A DNA stretch of 35,535 nucleotides from an archaeon. GTDB lineage: Archaea; Thermoproteota; Nitrososphaeria; Nitrososphaerales; Gagatemarchaeaceae. Under the pieces are notes generated by a model. The model saw only the letters and a list, made by a program, of their open reading frames with translations. It had not been told where the DNA came from and did not search any database. This document shows positions 1 to 8,066 of the stretch, piece by piece. A program made the position numbers and the translations under genes. Positions within the stretch are counted from its first letter, which is position 1; each line of letters starts with the position of its first letter. The stretch covers positions 1 to 35,535 of the forward strand of contig JAKACC010000007.1 of NCBI GenBank assembly GCA_021796515.1, read 5' to 3'.

Positions 1-750
1 CAGTACGCCCTGGCCCTCTCCAGAGGGGTCGGAGCCGGCTCCAGCGTCGTCGACTTCTTCGCTTCCGAAGCGGCGGTCCTGGCGGTCATGGCTTCCGGCA
101 TCTATCTGGTCTACCGGGGAGCAAGGGCGATGGACCCCGGGAATCTCTCCTTACCTTCGATAATCGGCGCGGCATTCTCCTCCAGAAAGACCATGAGGCT
201 CGCAGTGGGAGGGGGAATCCTCTACGCCTTCGCCTTCCTCTTCCTTTCGGGGACCCTGGTATACCAGCCGACCGTCGACTTCAGCCAGGTGTACGGGGCG
301 TCCTCCCCCGGCTGGGCCTCCGCCGTCTGCTGCGGCACCCTCGGATCGGTCCCCGAACTGAAGCTCTACCTGTTCCCGGCGCTCCATCTGGGGGCGCAGC
401 TCCTTCCCCTCACACTCCTGATGCTCGTCCTGGTCCCTCCCCTGGTGACCCTGAACATCGCGGTGGCTCTGGGGTCCCTGAGACAGAAGGCGCTCAGGTC
501 GGGCCGGCTGGTCACCTCTGTAGGGGCCCTGGTAGGTCTCGTGACCGGATGCCCCACCTGCGCCGGATACTTCCTCCTTAGCGCGGCGGGGGGGCTGGGG
601 GCTTCAGCCTTCACCTTCGTACTTGCGCCGTATCAGCTGCTGTTCGTCGTCGTAAGCCTCCCGTTACTCGTCATAGGTCCGTTCCTGACCGCCTACGGGC
701 AGAGGAAGGCGCTGTCTTCGGCCTGCGAGATCCCGGGCGCTCCTGACTAG
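1..750 (+). CDS. Polytopic membrane protein with CPTC motif, 5' partial
   Basis: The reading frame is open from the first base of the window, so the start lies upstream; an internal ATG at 88 is possible, but the upstream codons continue the same hydrophobic style. The visible part has about five hydrophobic segments. After the second comes an extracytoplasmic-looking stretch with a Cys-Cys pair (AVCCGTLGS), and before the fourth a GCPTCAG motif, a thioredoxin-like CxxC set next to a membrane helix. Such motifs may bind metal or exchange thiols, but I do not recognise the family, so no function is assigned. The gene ends 265 bases before nuoA, which has its own promoter, so it is probably not part of the nuo operon. 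Confidence 0.75.
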   Translation, partial: QYALALSRGVGAGSSVVDFFASEAAVLAVMASGIYLVYRGARAMDPGNLSLPSIIGAAFSSRKTMRLAVGGGILYAFAFLFLSGTLVYQPTVDFSQVYGASSPGWASAVCCGTLGSVPELKLYLFPALHLGAQLLPLTLLMLVLVPPLVTLNIAVALGSLRQKALRSGRLVTSVGALVGLVTGCPTCAGYFLLSAAGGLGASAFTFVLAPYQLLFVVVSLPLLVIGPFLTAYGQRKALSSACEIPGAPD

Positions 751-980
751 GCGCGCTCCGACTCCAGCGCTCATTACCGAGACCAGGGACGAGAGGAGCG
801 GGGCAGCTGGTCTTGCTGCGAACGACTGGTGACGCTAGCGCGCCCGACCCACAGCTCGGCCTGACGCTCGCCGCCTGCGTGCAGGGAGGACTGCACCCTC
901 GACGTCCCGTGTCTGCCGCGCCGATGGTTCTGGCCAAGAACTCTGTTTTCCGCCAGTCGAGGAGGGCGAGCACCCCACCA
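751..980. other. Intergenic region without a convincing gene
   Basis: This GC-rich stretch between the membrane protein and the nuoA promoter shows no ORF with family resemblance, no tRNA-like T-loop and no long repeat. Short frames across it on both strands have arginine- and serine-rich translations typical of random GC-rich sequence. Confidence 0.5.
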
Positions 981-990
981 ATCTTAAATA
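981..990 (+). promoter_or_regulatory. TATA box of the nuoABCD operon
   Basis: The element cttaaata stands out in GC-rich sequence and is centred about 29 bases before the nuoA ATG. That is the archaeal TATA spacing and predicts a leaderless or nearly leaderless transcript. Confidence 0.6.
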
Positions 991-1015
991 GCGTGAGACG
1001 GTCGCAATTTTTGAA

Positions 1016-1387
1016 ATGGCTCTCTTCGGGGACATCGGGACGGTCTTCGCGATGGGCCTGGTCGGCATGGGGTTCACCCTCCCGGTCGTCCTCCTTCCGC
1101 GCCTCTTCGGTCCGAGGCACCCTAACCCCCTGAAGAACGCCCCCTTCGAGTCCGGACAGGTCCCCCAGGGGGCCGGGAAGATGCACTTCATGATGCAGTA
1201 CTACGCCTACCTCTTGATGTTCATCGTCTTCGACGTTCTCGGGATGTTCCTCTACGCCTGGGCGGCGGCCTACAAGCCGCTTTCACTCGGCTTATCGTCT
1301 GACTGGGCGGTCACGCTCTTCATCGGGATGCTCTTCATTCCCATGGGGTTCGCATTGGTGCTGGCAGGGAGGCGCGATCTGTGGTAG
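1016..1387 (+). CDS. nuoA: NADH-quinone oxidoreductase subunit A
   Basis: This is the small membrane subunit of complex I (123 residues, normal for NuoA). It sits in the membrane arm near the quinone channel and helps couple quinone reduction to ion pumping. Three hydrophobic helices are visible. The family signature lies in the loop after helix 1: NAPFESG followed by Q-V-P-Q-G, then the conserved acidic helix with [12 protein letters not shown]. The ATG at 1016 follows a TATA box at the expected distance. The gene overlaps the GTG start of nuoB by seven bases and is the first gene of the nuoABCD operon. In archaea without NuoEFG the electron donor is usually ferredoxin or F420H2 rather than NADH; which applies here cannot be told from this window. 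Confidence 0.93.
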   Translation: MALFGDIGTVFAMGLVGMGFTLPVVLLPRLFGPRHPNPLKNAPFESGQVPQGAGKMHFMMQYYAYLLMFIVFDVLGMFLYAWAAAYKPLSLGLSSDWAVTLFIGMLFIPMGFALVLAGRRDLW

Positions 1388-3042
1388 TCGCGCAGCAGCA
1401 AAAGTCCGGGGCCTTCCAAGTCTTGGTCGGGAAGATAGATGACATCCTCCAATATGCCATAGGCGATCCGATGCGCTACCTCGCAAACTGGGGGCGCCTT
1501 TACTCACTCTGGCCCGTCCATCTAGAGACGGCTTGCTGTGTCCCTCCGGAAACCGTCATCCTGGGAGACGACAAGCAGATCTCTGAATACGAACCCGGGG
1601 ACATGGCCGCCTCGGCTTCGGGGCTCGTCACTGTCACCAGGACCTTCAAGCGGCAGTACAGCGGCTACATGCTTGAAATCACGGGACGCGGGATGCTCCC
1701 CATCCGTCTGACCCCAGAGCACCCAGTCCTCGTCGCTTCGCGGTTGCTCAGGAGCGGCAAGGGAGAATACCTCCCTGGAACCAGTTGGAAGAAGGCATCA
1801 GAACTTGTCAGCGCCCCGCCGGTCAAGGCGAACGGCGAGTCCGTCTTTCCTGACGTGGCGCACGACTGCCTCCTGATACCGCGGATCAAAGGGCACCTCG
1901 AGCTGACCAGCATCCCTCTCAGTCCCTATGCGAACCGCCGCGGCCTTGCCGTCATGAGAGCCCGGCGGGACAGCCCGCCCTTGGACTTTCCGCTCAATGT
2001 GAAAACGGCATGGCTCCTGGGTGTCTACGTCGCGCAAGGCTGGACCAGCGAGAACCACTACGTCTTCTTTTCCGTCGGGAAGCACGAGAAGAGCCTCGCC
2101 AGGCGCATCTCGCTGCTGGCGAAGTCTCTTGGGTATTCGCCGCAGATCAGGGAAAGGGAGACCGCGCTCGTCGTGAGGTTCTCATCCAGCGTCCTCGCAA
2201 GAGCCCTGAGGGAGTGGTGCGGGCACCTCGCGGAGAACAAGAAAGTCCCCGACTTCATACTCCACCACAGGAGCGAACCTCTGTTGCGTTCGTTCCTCAG
2301 CGGCTACCTGAAGGGCGACGGAAGCGTCACCGTCGACAAAGGGGGTCCCGTCTTCGACCATGCGAGCACAACTTCGAAAGTCCTTGTCCTCCAGCTGCAG
2401 CTGGCGTATGCCAGGCTTGGGCGTTTCGCAAGAATCAGACTGGAGCGCCGAGAGGGGGTCGCACAGATCGAGGGAAGGACAGCCAAGGAGAGGGATGCCT
2501 ACTCTCTTTCCCTGCTCGCGTCTGACAGGAAGGTTGCCGACTTCCGCATCAGCCCGGATTACATCATCGTCCCGATAAGGAAGATTTCGAAGTTACCTTA
2601 CTCCGGTCAGGTGAGGAACCTTGAGACAAGCGACAGCACGTACCTCGTGTCGAACGCTGTCGTCCACAACTGCAGCGTCGAGGTCGGAGCGGCCGCCGGG
2701 TCGAGGTTCGACATGGAGAGGTTCGGCGCCCTCGAGGCATTCGGCTCCCTCCGTGCCTGCGACCTGATCATAGTCATGGGGACTGTCACGCGCAAGCTCG
2801 CCCCCAGGCTGAAGTTCATCTACGACCAGATGGCCGAGCCCAAGTGGGTCATGGCGATGGGCGCATGCAGCATCACCGGGGGGCTCTACTTCGACTCCTA
2901 TAACGTCCTGAGGGGGATCGACGACATCATCCCGGTCGACGTCTACATCCCGGGCTGTCCGCCGCGGGCCGAAGCCGTGCTCCAGGGCCTCGTCTTGCTC
3001 CAAGAAAAGATCAGAAGGGCTCCATCTCTAAGCGGCCGGTGA
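1381..3042 (+). CDS. nuoB: NADH-quinone oxidoreductase subunit B precursor with in-frame intein
   Basis: The precursor has 553 residues. Residues 1-52 and 431-553 form a normal NuoB of 175 residues after removal of a 378-residue intein (53-430). NuoB binds the terminal 4Fe-4S cluster N2, which passes electrons to quinone. Its four ligands would be C52 and C431 (adjacent after splicing, motif ACCSVE), C496 (MGACS) and C526 (PGCPP). The intein sits exactly between the two tandem cysteine ligands, so the unspliced protein cannot form the N2 site. The start is a GTG overlapping the end of nuoA. nuoC begins seven bases after the stop. The extein parts match NuoB clearly: [18 protein letters not shown], and MGTVTRK in the middle. 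Confidence 0.95.
   Translation: MVVAQQQKSGAFQVLVGKIDDILQYAIGDPMRYLANWGRLYSLWPVHLETACCVPPETVILGDDKQISEYEPGDMAASASGLVTVTRTFKRQYSGYMLEITGRGMLPIRLTPEHPVLVASRLLRSGKGEYLPGTSWKKASELVSAPPVKANGESVFPDVAHDCLLIPRIKGHLELTSIPLSPYANRRGLAVMRARRDSPPLDFPLNVKTAWLLGVYVAQGWTSENHYVFFSVGKHEKSLARRISLLAKSLGYSPQIRERETALVVRFSSSVLARALREWCGHLAENKKVPDFILHHRSEPLLRSFLSGYLKGDGSVTVDKGGPVFDHASTTSKVLVLQLQLAYARLGRFARIRLERREGVAQIEGRTAKERDAYSLSLLASDRKVADFRISPDYIIVPIRKISKLPYSGQVRNLETSDSTYLVSNAVVHNCSVEVGAAAGSRFDMERFGALEAFGSLRACDLIIVMGTVTRKLAPRLKFIYDQMAEPKWVMAMGACSITGGLYFDSYNVLRGIDDIIPVDVYIPGCPPRAEAVLQGLVLLQEKIRRAPSLSGR
1537..2670 (+). mobile_element. Intein with degenerate LAGLIDADG endonuclease, inserted in nuoB
   Basis: This self-splicing element (378 residues) starts with Cys (C53 of the precursor, CVPPETVI) and ends VVHN, followed by Cys+1 (C431), a class 1 intein layout. 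The block B motif TPEH is at 111-114 and the block F/G region is [13 protein letters not shown] then AVVHN. It also has the two LAGLIDADG helices: LLGVYVAQG (212-220) and [10 protein letters not shown] (305-314). The second keeps its acidic residue (D313), but the first has Gln (Q219) where DOD homing endonucleases carry Asp or Glu, so DNA cleavage is probably weakened or lost while splicing residues look intact. Hand-counted samples gave GC near the host's (58% and about 75% over two 60-base lines), suggesting an old, adapted insertion. Confidence 0.93.
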
Positions 3043-3049
3043 CACCTGC

Positions 3050-3625
3050 ATGAGCAAGGCACAACCCCCGCAGCCCTCACCGCCTCAACCCCTGACTGCC
3101 GCGCCGACCACTCCTCCGCGCGCGCAGGCTCCTCCAGCCGCGCCCGCCCCGACGAACCCAGAGCCTGTCAGGGCTAAAGAGTTCGCCGCGAAGTTCACGG
3201 CGAAGTTCCCAAGCGCGAAGGTGGATTGGACGAAGGAGCACAGGGTCAAGTTGACCGTAACACCCCAGGAGGTCGGGGAAGCGGCACTCTTCGTCCGCGA
3301 CTCTCTCAAATTCGATCACATAAGCACCGTCAGCGGAGTCGACTGGATCGCGAGGAACGAGCTCGAAGTTGTCTATTTCGTGGGTTCCTCGGTCACCGGA
3401 CTGGAGGACTTCGTCTTTGCCCTGGCCGAGCGGGTCCCCAGAGACGACCCGGTGGTCCCGACCCTCATCGCGGTCTGGAGGGGCGCGGAGTACCCTGAGC
3501 GCGAGACGCACGAGATGTTCGGAATCAACTTCAAGGGGCATCCCAGCCAGGCCCATCTGTTTCTCCCTGAGGACTGGAACGACCTACCTCCGCTGCGCAA
3601 AGACTACGTGTCGCCAGGAAGATGA
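3050..3625 (+). CDS. nuoC: NADH-quinone oxidoreductase subunit C (30 kDa)
   Basis: This hydrophilic subunit of the complex I peripheral arm binds NuoB and NuoD near the quinone site. The core (about residues 42-191) carries the family signature ERETHEMFGI, then F-K-G-H-P, FLPEDW and PLRKDY at the C-terminus. Unusually, residues 1-40 are an extension made almost only of Pro, Ala, Gln and Thr, likely disordered; it is not part of the usual NuoC fold. An alternative start beyond this extension would still give a complete core, but no good start codon lies there, and the ATG at 3050 is closely coupled to the nuoB stop. The stop overlaps the nuoD start (ATGA), pointing to translational coupling. 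Confidence 0.93.
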   Translation: MSKAQPPQPSPPQPLTAAPTTPPRAQAPPAAPAPTNPEPVRAKEFAAKFTAKFPSAKVDWTKEHRVKLTVTPQEVGEAALFVRDSLKFDHISTVSGVDWIARNELEVVYFVGSSVTGLEDFVFALAERVPRDDPVVPTLIAVWRGAEYPERETHEMFGINFKGHPSQAHLFLPEDWNDLPPLRKDYVSPGR

Positions 3626-4746
3626 GCATGGCCCAGGAATCAGAGTACTCTCCCGACTCGGACAGAATCATGGCCGTCTCCCTGGGACCCCAGCACCCGG
3701 GCGCGGGTCACTTCCGCATCCGCCTCTGGCTCGATGGGGACTACGTCGTCCGGTCAGACCCAGACCCGGGGTATGTCCACCGGGGAGAAGAGAAGATGAG
3801 CGAGTACAGGAACTACATCCAGAACGTCCCGCATCTCGAGAGGCCTGTCATACTAGACAGCTCTAACATCCTCTTTCCCTACGCCTTGGGGGTCGACGAG
3901 CTCATGGGGAGCAAGATTCCGCCTAGAGGGCAGTATCTCAGGGTGATCATGTCCGAGATAAACCGCATCATCTCCCACATGTACTTCCTCGGCATCCAGG
4001 GATACTTCATGGGGCACACGACGATGATCACCTGGTGCATGGGTGACAGAGATTTCTGGATCGACCTCGGCGAGCGCATAGGCGGAGCCAGGGTCACCTT
4101 TGCTTACGTCATCCCGGGAGGGGTGAGGAACGACATCCCAGAGTACGCCATAGAGAAGGGGCTCAAGACCTGCGACTGGTTCGACAAGCGGATGGATGAA
4201 TATGAAAAGATTTTCTTCGACAACCCCATGGTCCGCCAGCGTTCCGACGGGGTCGGGGTCCTGTCGAGGGAAGACGCAGTAGCCCTCGGGGCGACCGGGA
4301 CGGTGGCGCGAGCCTCGGGGCTGACCTTCGACGTCCGCAAGGACGAGCCTTACAGTTCCTACGGGGACTTCGAGTTCAAGACCCCGGTGCTCGCTCAGGG
4401 GGACTCTTGGGCGAGGGCATACGTGGCCCTTCTTGACATGAGGGAATCTGTGAAGATAATCCGTCAGGCCCTGAAGAAGCTTCCGCAGGGTCCGGTTCGG
4501 CTGAAGCTCGGTCCACAGCCAAGGGTCCCGGCAGGGGAGGTCTACTCCCGGACCGAAGGGGCCAGAGGGGAGATGTCCTACTATATCGTCAGCGACGGGT
4601 CGCCCCGCCCCTACAGGCTGAAGATTGGGGTCCCGTCGGCGAAGAACCTAAGGATTCTCCCCCATCTGCTGAAGGGTGTTCACGTGGCAGACGTCCCCGT
4701 GATATACTGGGGTCTGAATTATTGGCCAGTCGAAGCCGATAGATGA
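3622..4746 (+). CDS. nuoD: NADH-quinone oxidoreductase subunit D (49 kDa)
   Basis: This 374-residue subunit forms the quinone-reaction chamber together with NuoB. The signature LGPQHPGAGH with its His that contacts quinone is near residue 22-31, followed by the GYVHRGEEK segment; it lacks the NiFe-site cysteine pairs of group 4 hydrogenase large subunits, as expected for a true NuoD. The C-terminus ends ..PVEADR, a variation on the common GEVDR ending. The start ATG overlaps the nuoC stop. The operon appears to stop here: a hairpin follows and the next gene is on the other strand, so subunits H, I, J, K, L, M and N must be elsewhere. Confidence 0.93.
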   Translation: MSMAQESEYSPDSDRIMAVSLGPQHPGAGHFRIRLWLDGDYVVRSDPDPGYVHRGEEKMSEYRNYIQNVPHLERPVILDSSNILFPYALGVDELMGSKIPPRGQYLRVIMSEINRIISHMYFLGIQGYFMGHTTMITWCMGDRDFWIDLGERIGGARVTFAYVIPGGVRNDIPEYAIEKGLKTCDWFDKRMDEYEKIFFDNPMVRQRSDGVGVLSREDAVALGATGTVARASGLTFDVRKDEPYSSYGDFEFKTPVLAQGDSWARAYVALLDMRESVKIIRQALKKLPQGPVRLKLGPQPRVPAGEVYSRTEGARGEMSYYIVSDGSPRPYRLKIGVPSAKNLRILPHLLKGVHVADVPVIYWGLNYWPVEADR

Positions 4747-4766
4747 CCTTTTTCAGGCTCCTTTCC

Positions 4767-4787
4767 GTTGAATCTGCCTGATTCAAC
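4767..4787 (+). terminator. Hairpin after nuoD, possible terminator
   Basis: An 8-base perfect inverted repeat (gttgaatc / gattcaac) with a 5-base loop lies 20 bases after the nuoD stop and is followed by a C/T-rich run. It may stop or stabilise the nuo transcript; archaeal terminators usually need a T-run, which is weak here. Confidence 0.4.
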
Positions 4788-4922
4788 CCCCTTTATCCGT
4801 TCGGGCTCACCATCAGCCCTTGACACCGGAACGCTGGAGCTGCTTCATCTACGAAAGCCGCGCAATCTGTGCGTACCAATTGCTTGGGCGACTCCCGGCC
4901 CGGTATCATCGCTACTTGGTTT

Positions 4923-5849
4923 TCAGTGCTGACCCGGTGTCACCCCTCCTGCGGGGGGTGCGAACGGCTCGGCCTCGGGGCCCTTCTCCCCCCTGTGGAC
5001 TACGTAGACGCCGACGAGGATCAGCGCGCCCCCGAGGATCTGGGCGAGAGTGATCTGCTCGCCCAGGACCGCCAACCCGAAGATCGCCCCGAACACCGTA
5101 GAGCTGGACCAGACCAGCAGCATCCTGATGGCGCCGAGCCTCTTCACGGCGGCTATGAACAGGACCGTCCCGCCGGTGACGACCGCCCCGAGCAGCAACA
5201 GGACGGATACACTGTATGCAGTAAACCCGAGGTGCGCCCCGGCCACGAGGAAGACTGCTGTCAACGCGACCCCTCCTATCAGGTTCCTGTACTTGCTGAT
5301 GAGCGAGGTGTCGAACCGCTTCGTCGCCAGGGCGATGATGTTGTTCTCGAGGGCCCAGGCCAGCCCCGAGCCGAGGACGAGCAGGTTCCCGGTCAACCCC
5401 TGGAGGAAGGCGATATGCGACAGATCGAGGTTCGTGGAGACCACCACCAGCCCTGCGACAATTAGCAGCCCGCGCAGGGCCTGGCCCCGGCGGAGGGTTT
5501 CGCCGAACACCGAGAAAGCCAAGACGGTGGTGAACAGCACCTCCCCGTTTGCCAGGAGGGCGGCGTTCACCACCGTTGTCTCGTCCAGTCCCACGGTGTA
5601 CATCAGAGGGGCCAGAGCTGCCCCCACGAGCCCGAAGAACACCAGGTACCTGAGGCTCCCGGGAGTCGGCCTCCTTCTAGGCTGATAGAAGAGGAGCACC
5701 GCCCCGGAAATCAGGAAGGAGAGCCCGGTCACCACCACGGGGCCGTTGTAGGAAAGGGCAATCTTGGTGAGCGTCGACACCGACCCCGCGCAGAGGGACC
5801 CGAGGATGGCGTAGACGTATCCCTTCGTCGTCTCGGAGCTGGCCTTCAC
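4923..5849 (-). CDS. EamA/DMT-family exporter
   Basis: This is a 308-residue membrane protein with about ten hydrophobic helices arranged as two repeated EamA halves, the usual drug/metabolite transporter layout. The first half shows GLSFLISGAVLL and a GLDETTVVNAALL segment, the second WALENNIIAL and a final GALILVGVYVV helix. Family members export amino acids, purines or drugs; the substrate cannot be read from sequence. The start is a GTG at 5849; a TATA-like gcttaatg on the minus strand (5878-5885) is centred about 32 bases upstream. It is divergent from the mscL gene, with both promoters packed into about 80 bases. The C-terminal 20 residues are Pro/Gly-rich and cytoplasmic. Confidence 0.9.
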   Translation of the reverse strand: MKASSETTKGYVYAILGSLCAGSVSTLTKIALSYNGPVVVTGLSFLISGAVLLFYQPRRRPTPGSLRYLVFFGLVGAALAPLMYTVGLDETTVVNAALLANGEVLFTTVLAFSVFGETLRRGQALRGLLIVAGLVVVSTNLDLSHIAFLQGLTGNLLVLGSGLAWALENNIIALATKRFDTSLISKYRNLIGGVALTAVFLVAGAHLGFTAYSVSVLLLLGAVVTGGTVLFIAAVKRLGAIRMLLVWSSSTVFGAIFGLAVLGEQITLAQILGGALILVGVYVVHRGEKGPEAEPFAPPAGGVTPGQH

Positions 5850-5902
5850 GAGTAGCTCGCGCCGGGGAAACAGGTAGCATTAAGCATCCTCCGCGAACTC
5901 CT

Positions 5903-5909
5903 CTTAAGT
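5903..5909 (+). promoter_or_regulatory. TATA box of mscL
   Basis: The element cttaagt is centred 25 bases before the ATG at 5931 and 19 bases before the ATG at 5925, which favours the second ATG as the translation start of a leaderless message. Confidence 0.5.
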
Positions 5910-5930
5910 CAGGCCTGCCTGCCTATGGCT

Positions 5931-6347
5931 ATGGCATCTGACGACGCCATACTGGCCGAACTTCAGAAGATTAGAGAGCTCCTTACCCCGAAGCCAACTC
6001 CACCAACACCTCCTCCCCCCAAAGGAATGCGGGCCGAGTTCATGTCGTTCCTATCCCAGTACAAGGTCCTTGGCCTTGCCGTGGCGTTCATCCTAGGTCT
6101 GTACCTGGGGAACCTCGTACAGGGGCTGGTCAACGACCTGATGATGCCTCTCATCTCCATTGCGACCGGGAGCGTCGGTCCGCTAAAGGCGTGCACCGCC
6201 GGAGGGACACCGGTCCCGGCGTGGCAGTGCATCGCCGTCGGGCCCTTCCTCATCGGCTCGTTCCTCGGCACCCTGATAACCTTCATCGTAGTCGTCTTCG
6301 TCGTCTTCCTCATAGTCAAGGTGGCGAAAAGGTCAAACATCCAATAG
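5931..6347 (+). CDS. mscL: Large-conductance mechanosensitive channel, MscL family
   Basis: This 138-residue protein resembles MscL, the pentameric channel that opens under membrane tension during osmotic downshift. The core begins FMSFLSQYKVLGLAVAFILG (helix 1 with small residues at pore positions), continues VNDLMMPLI, and ends with a second helix rich in Val and Phe followed by KVAKRS. Two things differ from bacterial MscL: an N-terminal extension with a short amphipathic helix (AILAELQKIRELL) joined by a Pro/Thr linker, and a periplasmic loop with two cysteines (KAC..., WQC...) that could form a disulfide. An ATG six bases upstream (5925) is an alternative start. The CdvB gene follows after about 110 bases. 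Confidence 0.82.
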   Translation: MASDDAILAELQKIRELLTPKPTPPTPPPPKGMRAEFMSFLSQYKVLGLAVAFILGLYLGNLVQGLVNDLMMPLISIATGSVGPLKACTAGGTPVPAWQCIAVGPFLIGSFLGTLITFIVVVFVVFLIVKVAKRSNIQ

Positions 6348-6458
6348 GGGCTCTCCCGATTTCTTCCGCTGTGCGTCAAATCAGTTAAGCATACTGTCAA
6401 CGGTAATTGCCTCAGTCAGTCATCTCCATCGCTCAGGATATCAGGGCAAGATTTCGCG

Positions 6459-7103
6459 ATGAGCAGCAGCAAGTTCGAAAAAGGATGGAAGACCCAGGAG
6501 CGGGAGCCTTTCGGGAAGATGGTCCGCGAGACCGTCCGTGGGCCACAGCCGATCCGGCCTCAGGTCCAGAAAGCGACCCAGCAGCTGACCGGGGAGATCA
6601 ACCGCCTCGACCAGGCTATGGGCAGGCTGAAGCAGCGAGAGAACTCCATTTTCAAGAAGGCTGTGACGGCCGTTCAGGCGCACGACCAGGAATCCAGCAA
6701 GGCTTACTCCAACGAGCTCGCCGAGGTCCGCAAGATGGAGAAGATCGTTACGCAGTCCAGGATAGCCCTGGAGCAGATCAACACGAGGCTGCAGACGGTC
6801 ACAGACATCGGCGATTTCGCGGCGACCATCGCCCCGGCCATAGGTGTGATCAAGAACGTACGCGTCACCCTTGGCGAAGCCATGCCAGACGCCCAGGGAG
6901 CTCTGGGAGAGATCGGGGCACAGTTGAACTCGATAATGGTGGACGTCGGTCAGATAACGGGGACCACCTTCTACCAGGCCGAGAACGGCGAGGAGGCCAA
7001 CAAAATCCTGGCCGAAGCGTCCGCGATAGCTGAGAAGCGGATGTCGGAGACACTTCCTGAAGTCCCGAGCAGCTCCGGTCAGTCCATCTTCACGAGCGAG
7101 TAG
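6459..7103 (+). CDS. cdvB: ESCRT-III-like protein, CdvB paralogue
   Basis: This 214-residue helical protein belongs to the Snf7/CdvB family, which polymerises on the inner membrane face to constrict it during archaeal cell division and related remodelling. Visible features are a basic N-terminus, a long helical hairpin (about residues 30-115, including NRLDQAMGRLKQREN and ELAEVRKMEKIVTQ), then a QTVTDIGDFAATIAPAIGVIK segment, and an acidic distal helix with ANKILAEASAIAEKRM. The C-terminus ends soon after LPEVP, so it lacks the winged-helix tail by which main CdvB proteins bind CdvA; it looks like a short paralogue (B1/B2 type). The ATG at 6459 is the only good start; a TATA-like ttaag lies about 70 bases upstream. 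Neither cdvA nor the Vps4-like cdvC is nearby. Confidence 0.85.
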   Translation: MSSSKFEKGWKTQEREPFGKMVRETVRGPQPIRPQVQKATQQLTGEINRLDQAMGRLKQRENSIFKKAVTAVQAHDQESSKAYSNELAEVRKMEKIVTQSRIALEQINTRLQTVTDIGDFAATIAPAIGVIKNVRVTLGEAMPDAQGALGEIGAQLNSIMVDVGQITGTTFYQAENGEEANKILAEASAIAEKRMSETLPEVPSSSGQSIFTSE

Positions 7104-7125
7104 ACGCCCAGGGCAGCTCGGCTTC

Positions 7126-7150
7126 GGCCGGCCCGTCTTTTCTGCTTCTT
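7126..7150 (+). terminator. Possible terminator after cdvB
   Basis: The palindrome ggccggcc is followed by a pyrimidine tract rich in T (cgtcttttctgcttctt). Archaeal termination favours such T-rich tracts. The rest of the gap to 7315 shows no supported gene. Confidence 0.3.
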
Positions 7151-7315
7151 GCGGTTGGCGCGGCCTCCATTGCGAAAACAGCACCGATGCAGGAAGCAGT
7201 GCCTGAAGGACCACACCAGCGATGGGGAGGGCCGGGTGTCCTCGACCGTGATGTCCGGACTCTAGGAGGCGCGGTGACATCTGCCACGTTGGACTCGGCC
7301 GTATCCAGCATGGGG

Positions 7316-8014
7316 CTAGGCCGGAGACGAGGTCGCCCAGAGCAGCTCCATGAACTGCTTGAAGTGACTCGCCACGGCCGGGCTGTCGAGCCATCCGCAG
7401 GCCGAGTGGTCAGGGAGTCCGATTAGAGCGACTTTGTCGTCCACCAGGAGGTCGAAAGCTACCTGGTTTCCGGTCCTGGCCTCTACCCCTGGTGGGAGTA
7501 GCGCCTGCGCCTGGTCGTCACAGACAGCTCTGACCTTCACCCCTCTGTTCACCGCCCCGTCGAGGAGCTCCATCACCTTTGCGTCCTCCAGACCCATCGC
7601 GGGCGTGACGACCATCACGCTCTCTCTAGCCCCTCTGAGCATCTCGTAGATCTTCCCCAGAACTCCCTCGCTCCCCCGGAGGGTGTACACCAGCTCTGCT
7701 TCCTCGGTGGGCTCGGCCCTGTATATCCTCTGAAGCTCCTTGAACGTGTCTTCGACCCTCGAAGAAATCGTGGCCTTGACGGTCGCGGGCTTCTTGGCCC
7801 TGTATGTGACCGGTTTGCTGACGATTTTCTCTACCCATCCCTTCGCCTCGAGGGCTTTCAGCGCCGTGTAGGCGCTGGGGTAAGGGATTCGGGCCTCGGT
7901 AGCGACCCTCTTCGGCTCGGCCGGCCCGAGACCTGCGTTGGCGACATAGGCTTTGGCTTCGTAACTTGTGAGCCCCAGGTCCTTGAGCTGCTCGACTATC
8001 TGGGACCTGTCCAC
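7316..8014 (-). CDS. TrmB-family transcriptional regulator
   Basis: This 232-residue protein has an N-terminal winged helix of TrmB type (LKDLGLTSYEAKAYV, then IPYPSAYTALKALEAKGWV as recognition helix region, residues 10-65), a helical linker, and a C-terminal phospholipase-D-like effector fold (VMVVTPAMG..., VDDKVALIGLP, residues 105-232). TrmB proteins sense sugars or other metabolites and act at promoters. The GTG at 8014 is chosen because the shared TATA box is centred 25 bases upstream. It is divergent from the geranylgeranyl reductase gene only 52 bases away, so autoregulation together with control of that gene is a reasonable guess. The maltose-binding domain of classical TrmB is absent. 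Confidence 0.88.
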   Translation of the reverse strand: MDRSQIVEQLKDLGLTSYEAKAYVANAGLGPAEPKRVATEARIPYPSAYTALKALEAKGWVEKIVSKPVTYRAKKPATVKATISSRVEDTFKELQRIYRAEPTEEAELVYTLRGSEGVLGKIYEMLRGARESVMVVTPAMGLEDAKVMELLDGAVNRGVKVRAVCDDQAQALLPPGVEARTGNQVAFDLLVDDKVALIGLPDHSACGWLDSPAVASHFKQFMELLWATSSPA

Positions 8015-8034
8015 GCATGGTGAGCGGCGAAGCT

Positions 8035-8043
8035 CTTATATAG
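8035..8043. promoter_or_regulatory. Shared palindromic TATA box for TrmB gene and geranylgeranyl reductase gene
   Basis: The sequence cttatatag contains the self-complementary core tatata. Its centre is 27 bases from the ATG at 8067 (plus strand) and 25 bases from the GTG at 8014 (minus strand). Each start is at the distance expected for a leaderless mRNA, so one TATA element appears to serve both directions. Confidence 0.65.
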
Positions 8044-8066
8044 TATTTTCGTAGCGTTCGCACTAA

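Noticed and set aside
813-1133. 106-codon plus-strand frame before and over nuoA
   Set aside because: It overlaps nuoA in another frame and shows only Ser/Arg-rich sequence without any family match.
2010-2525. 171-codon frame overlapping the NuoB intein
   Set aside because: It is a shifted frame within the intein; its Arg-rich translation has no motif, while the intein frame has all expected motifs.
3622-4746. nuoD as a group 4 hydrogenase large subunit
   Set aside because: The paired NiFe-binding CxxC motifs near both ends are absent, and the neighbours are NuoA, B and C.
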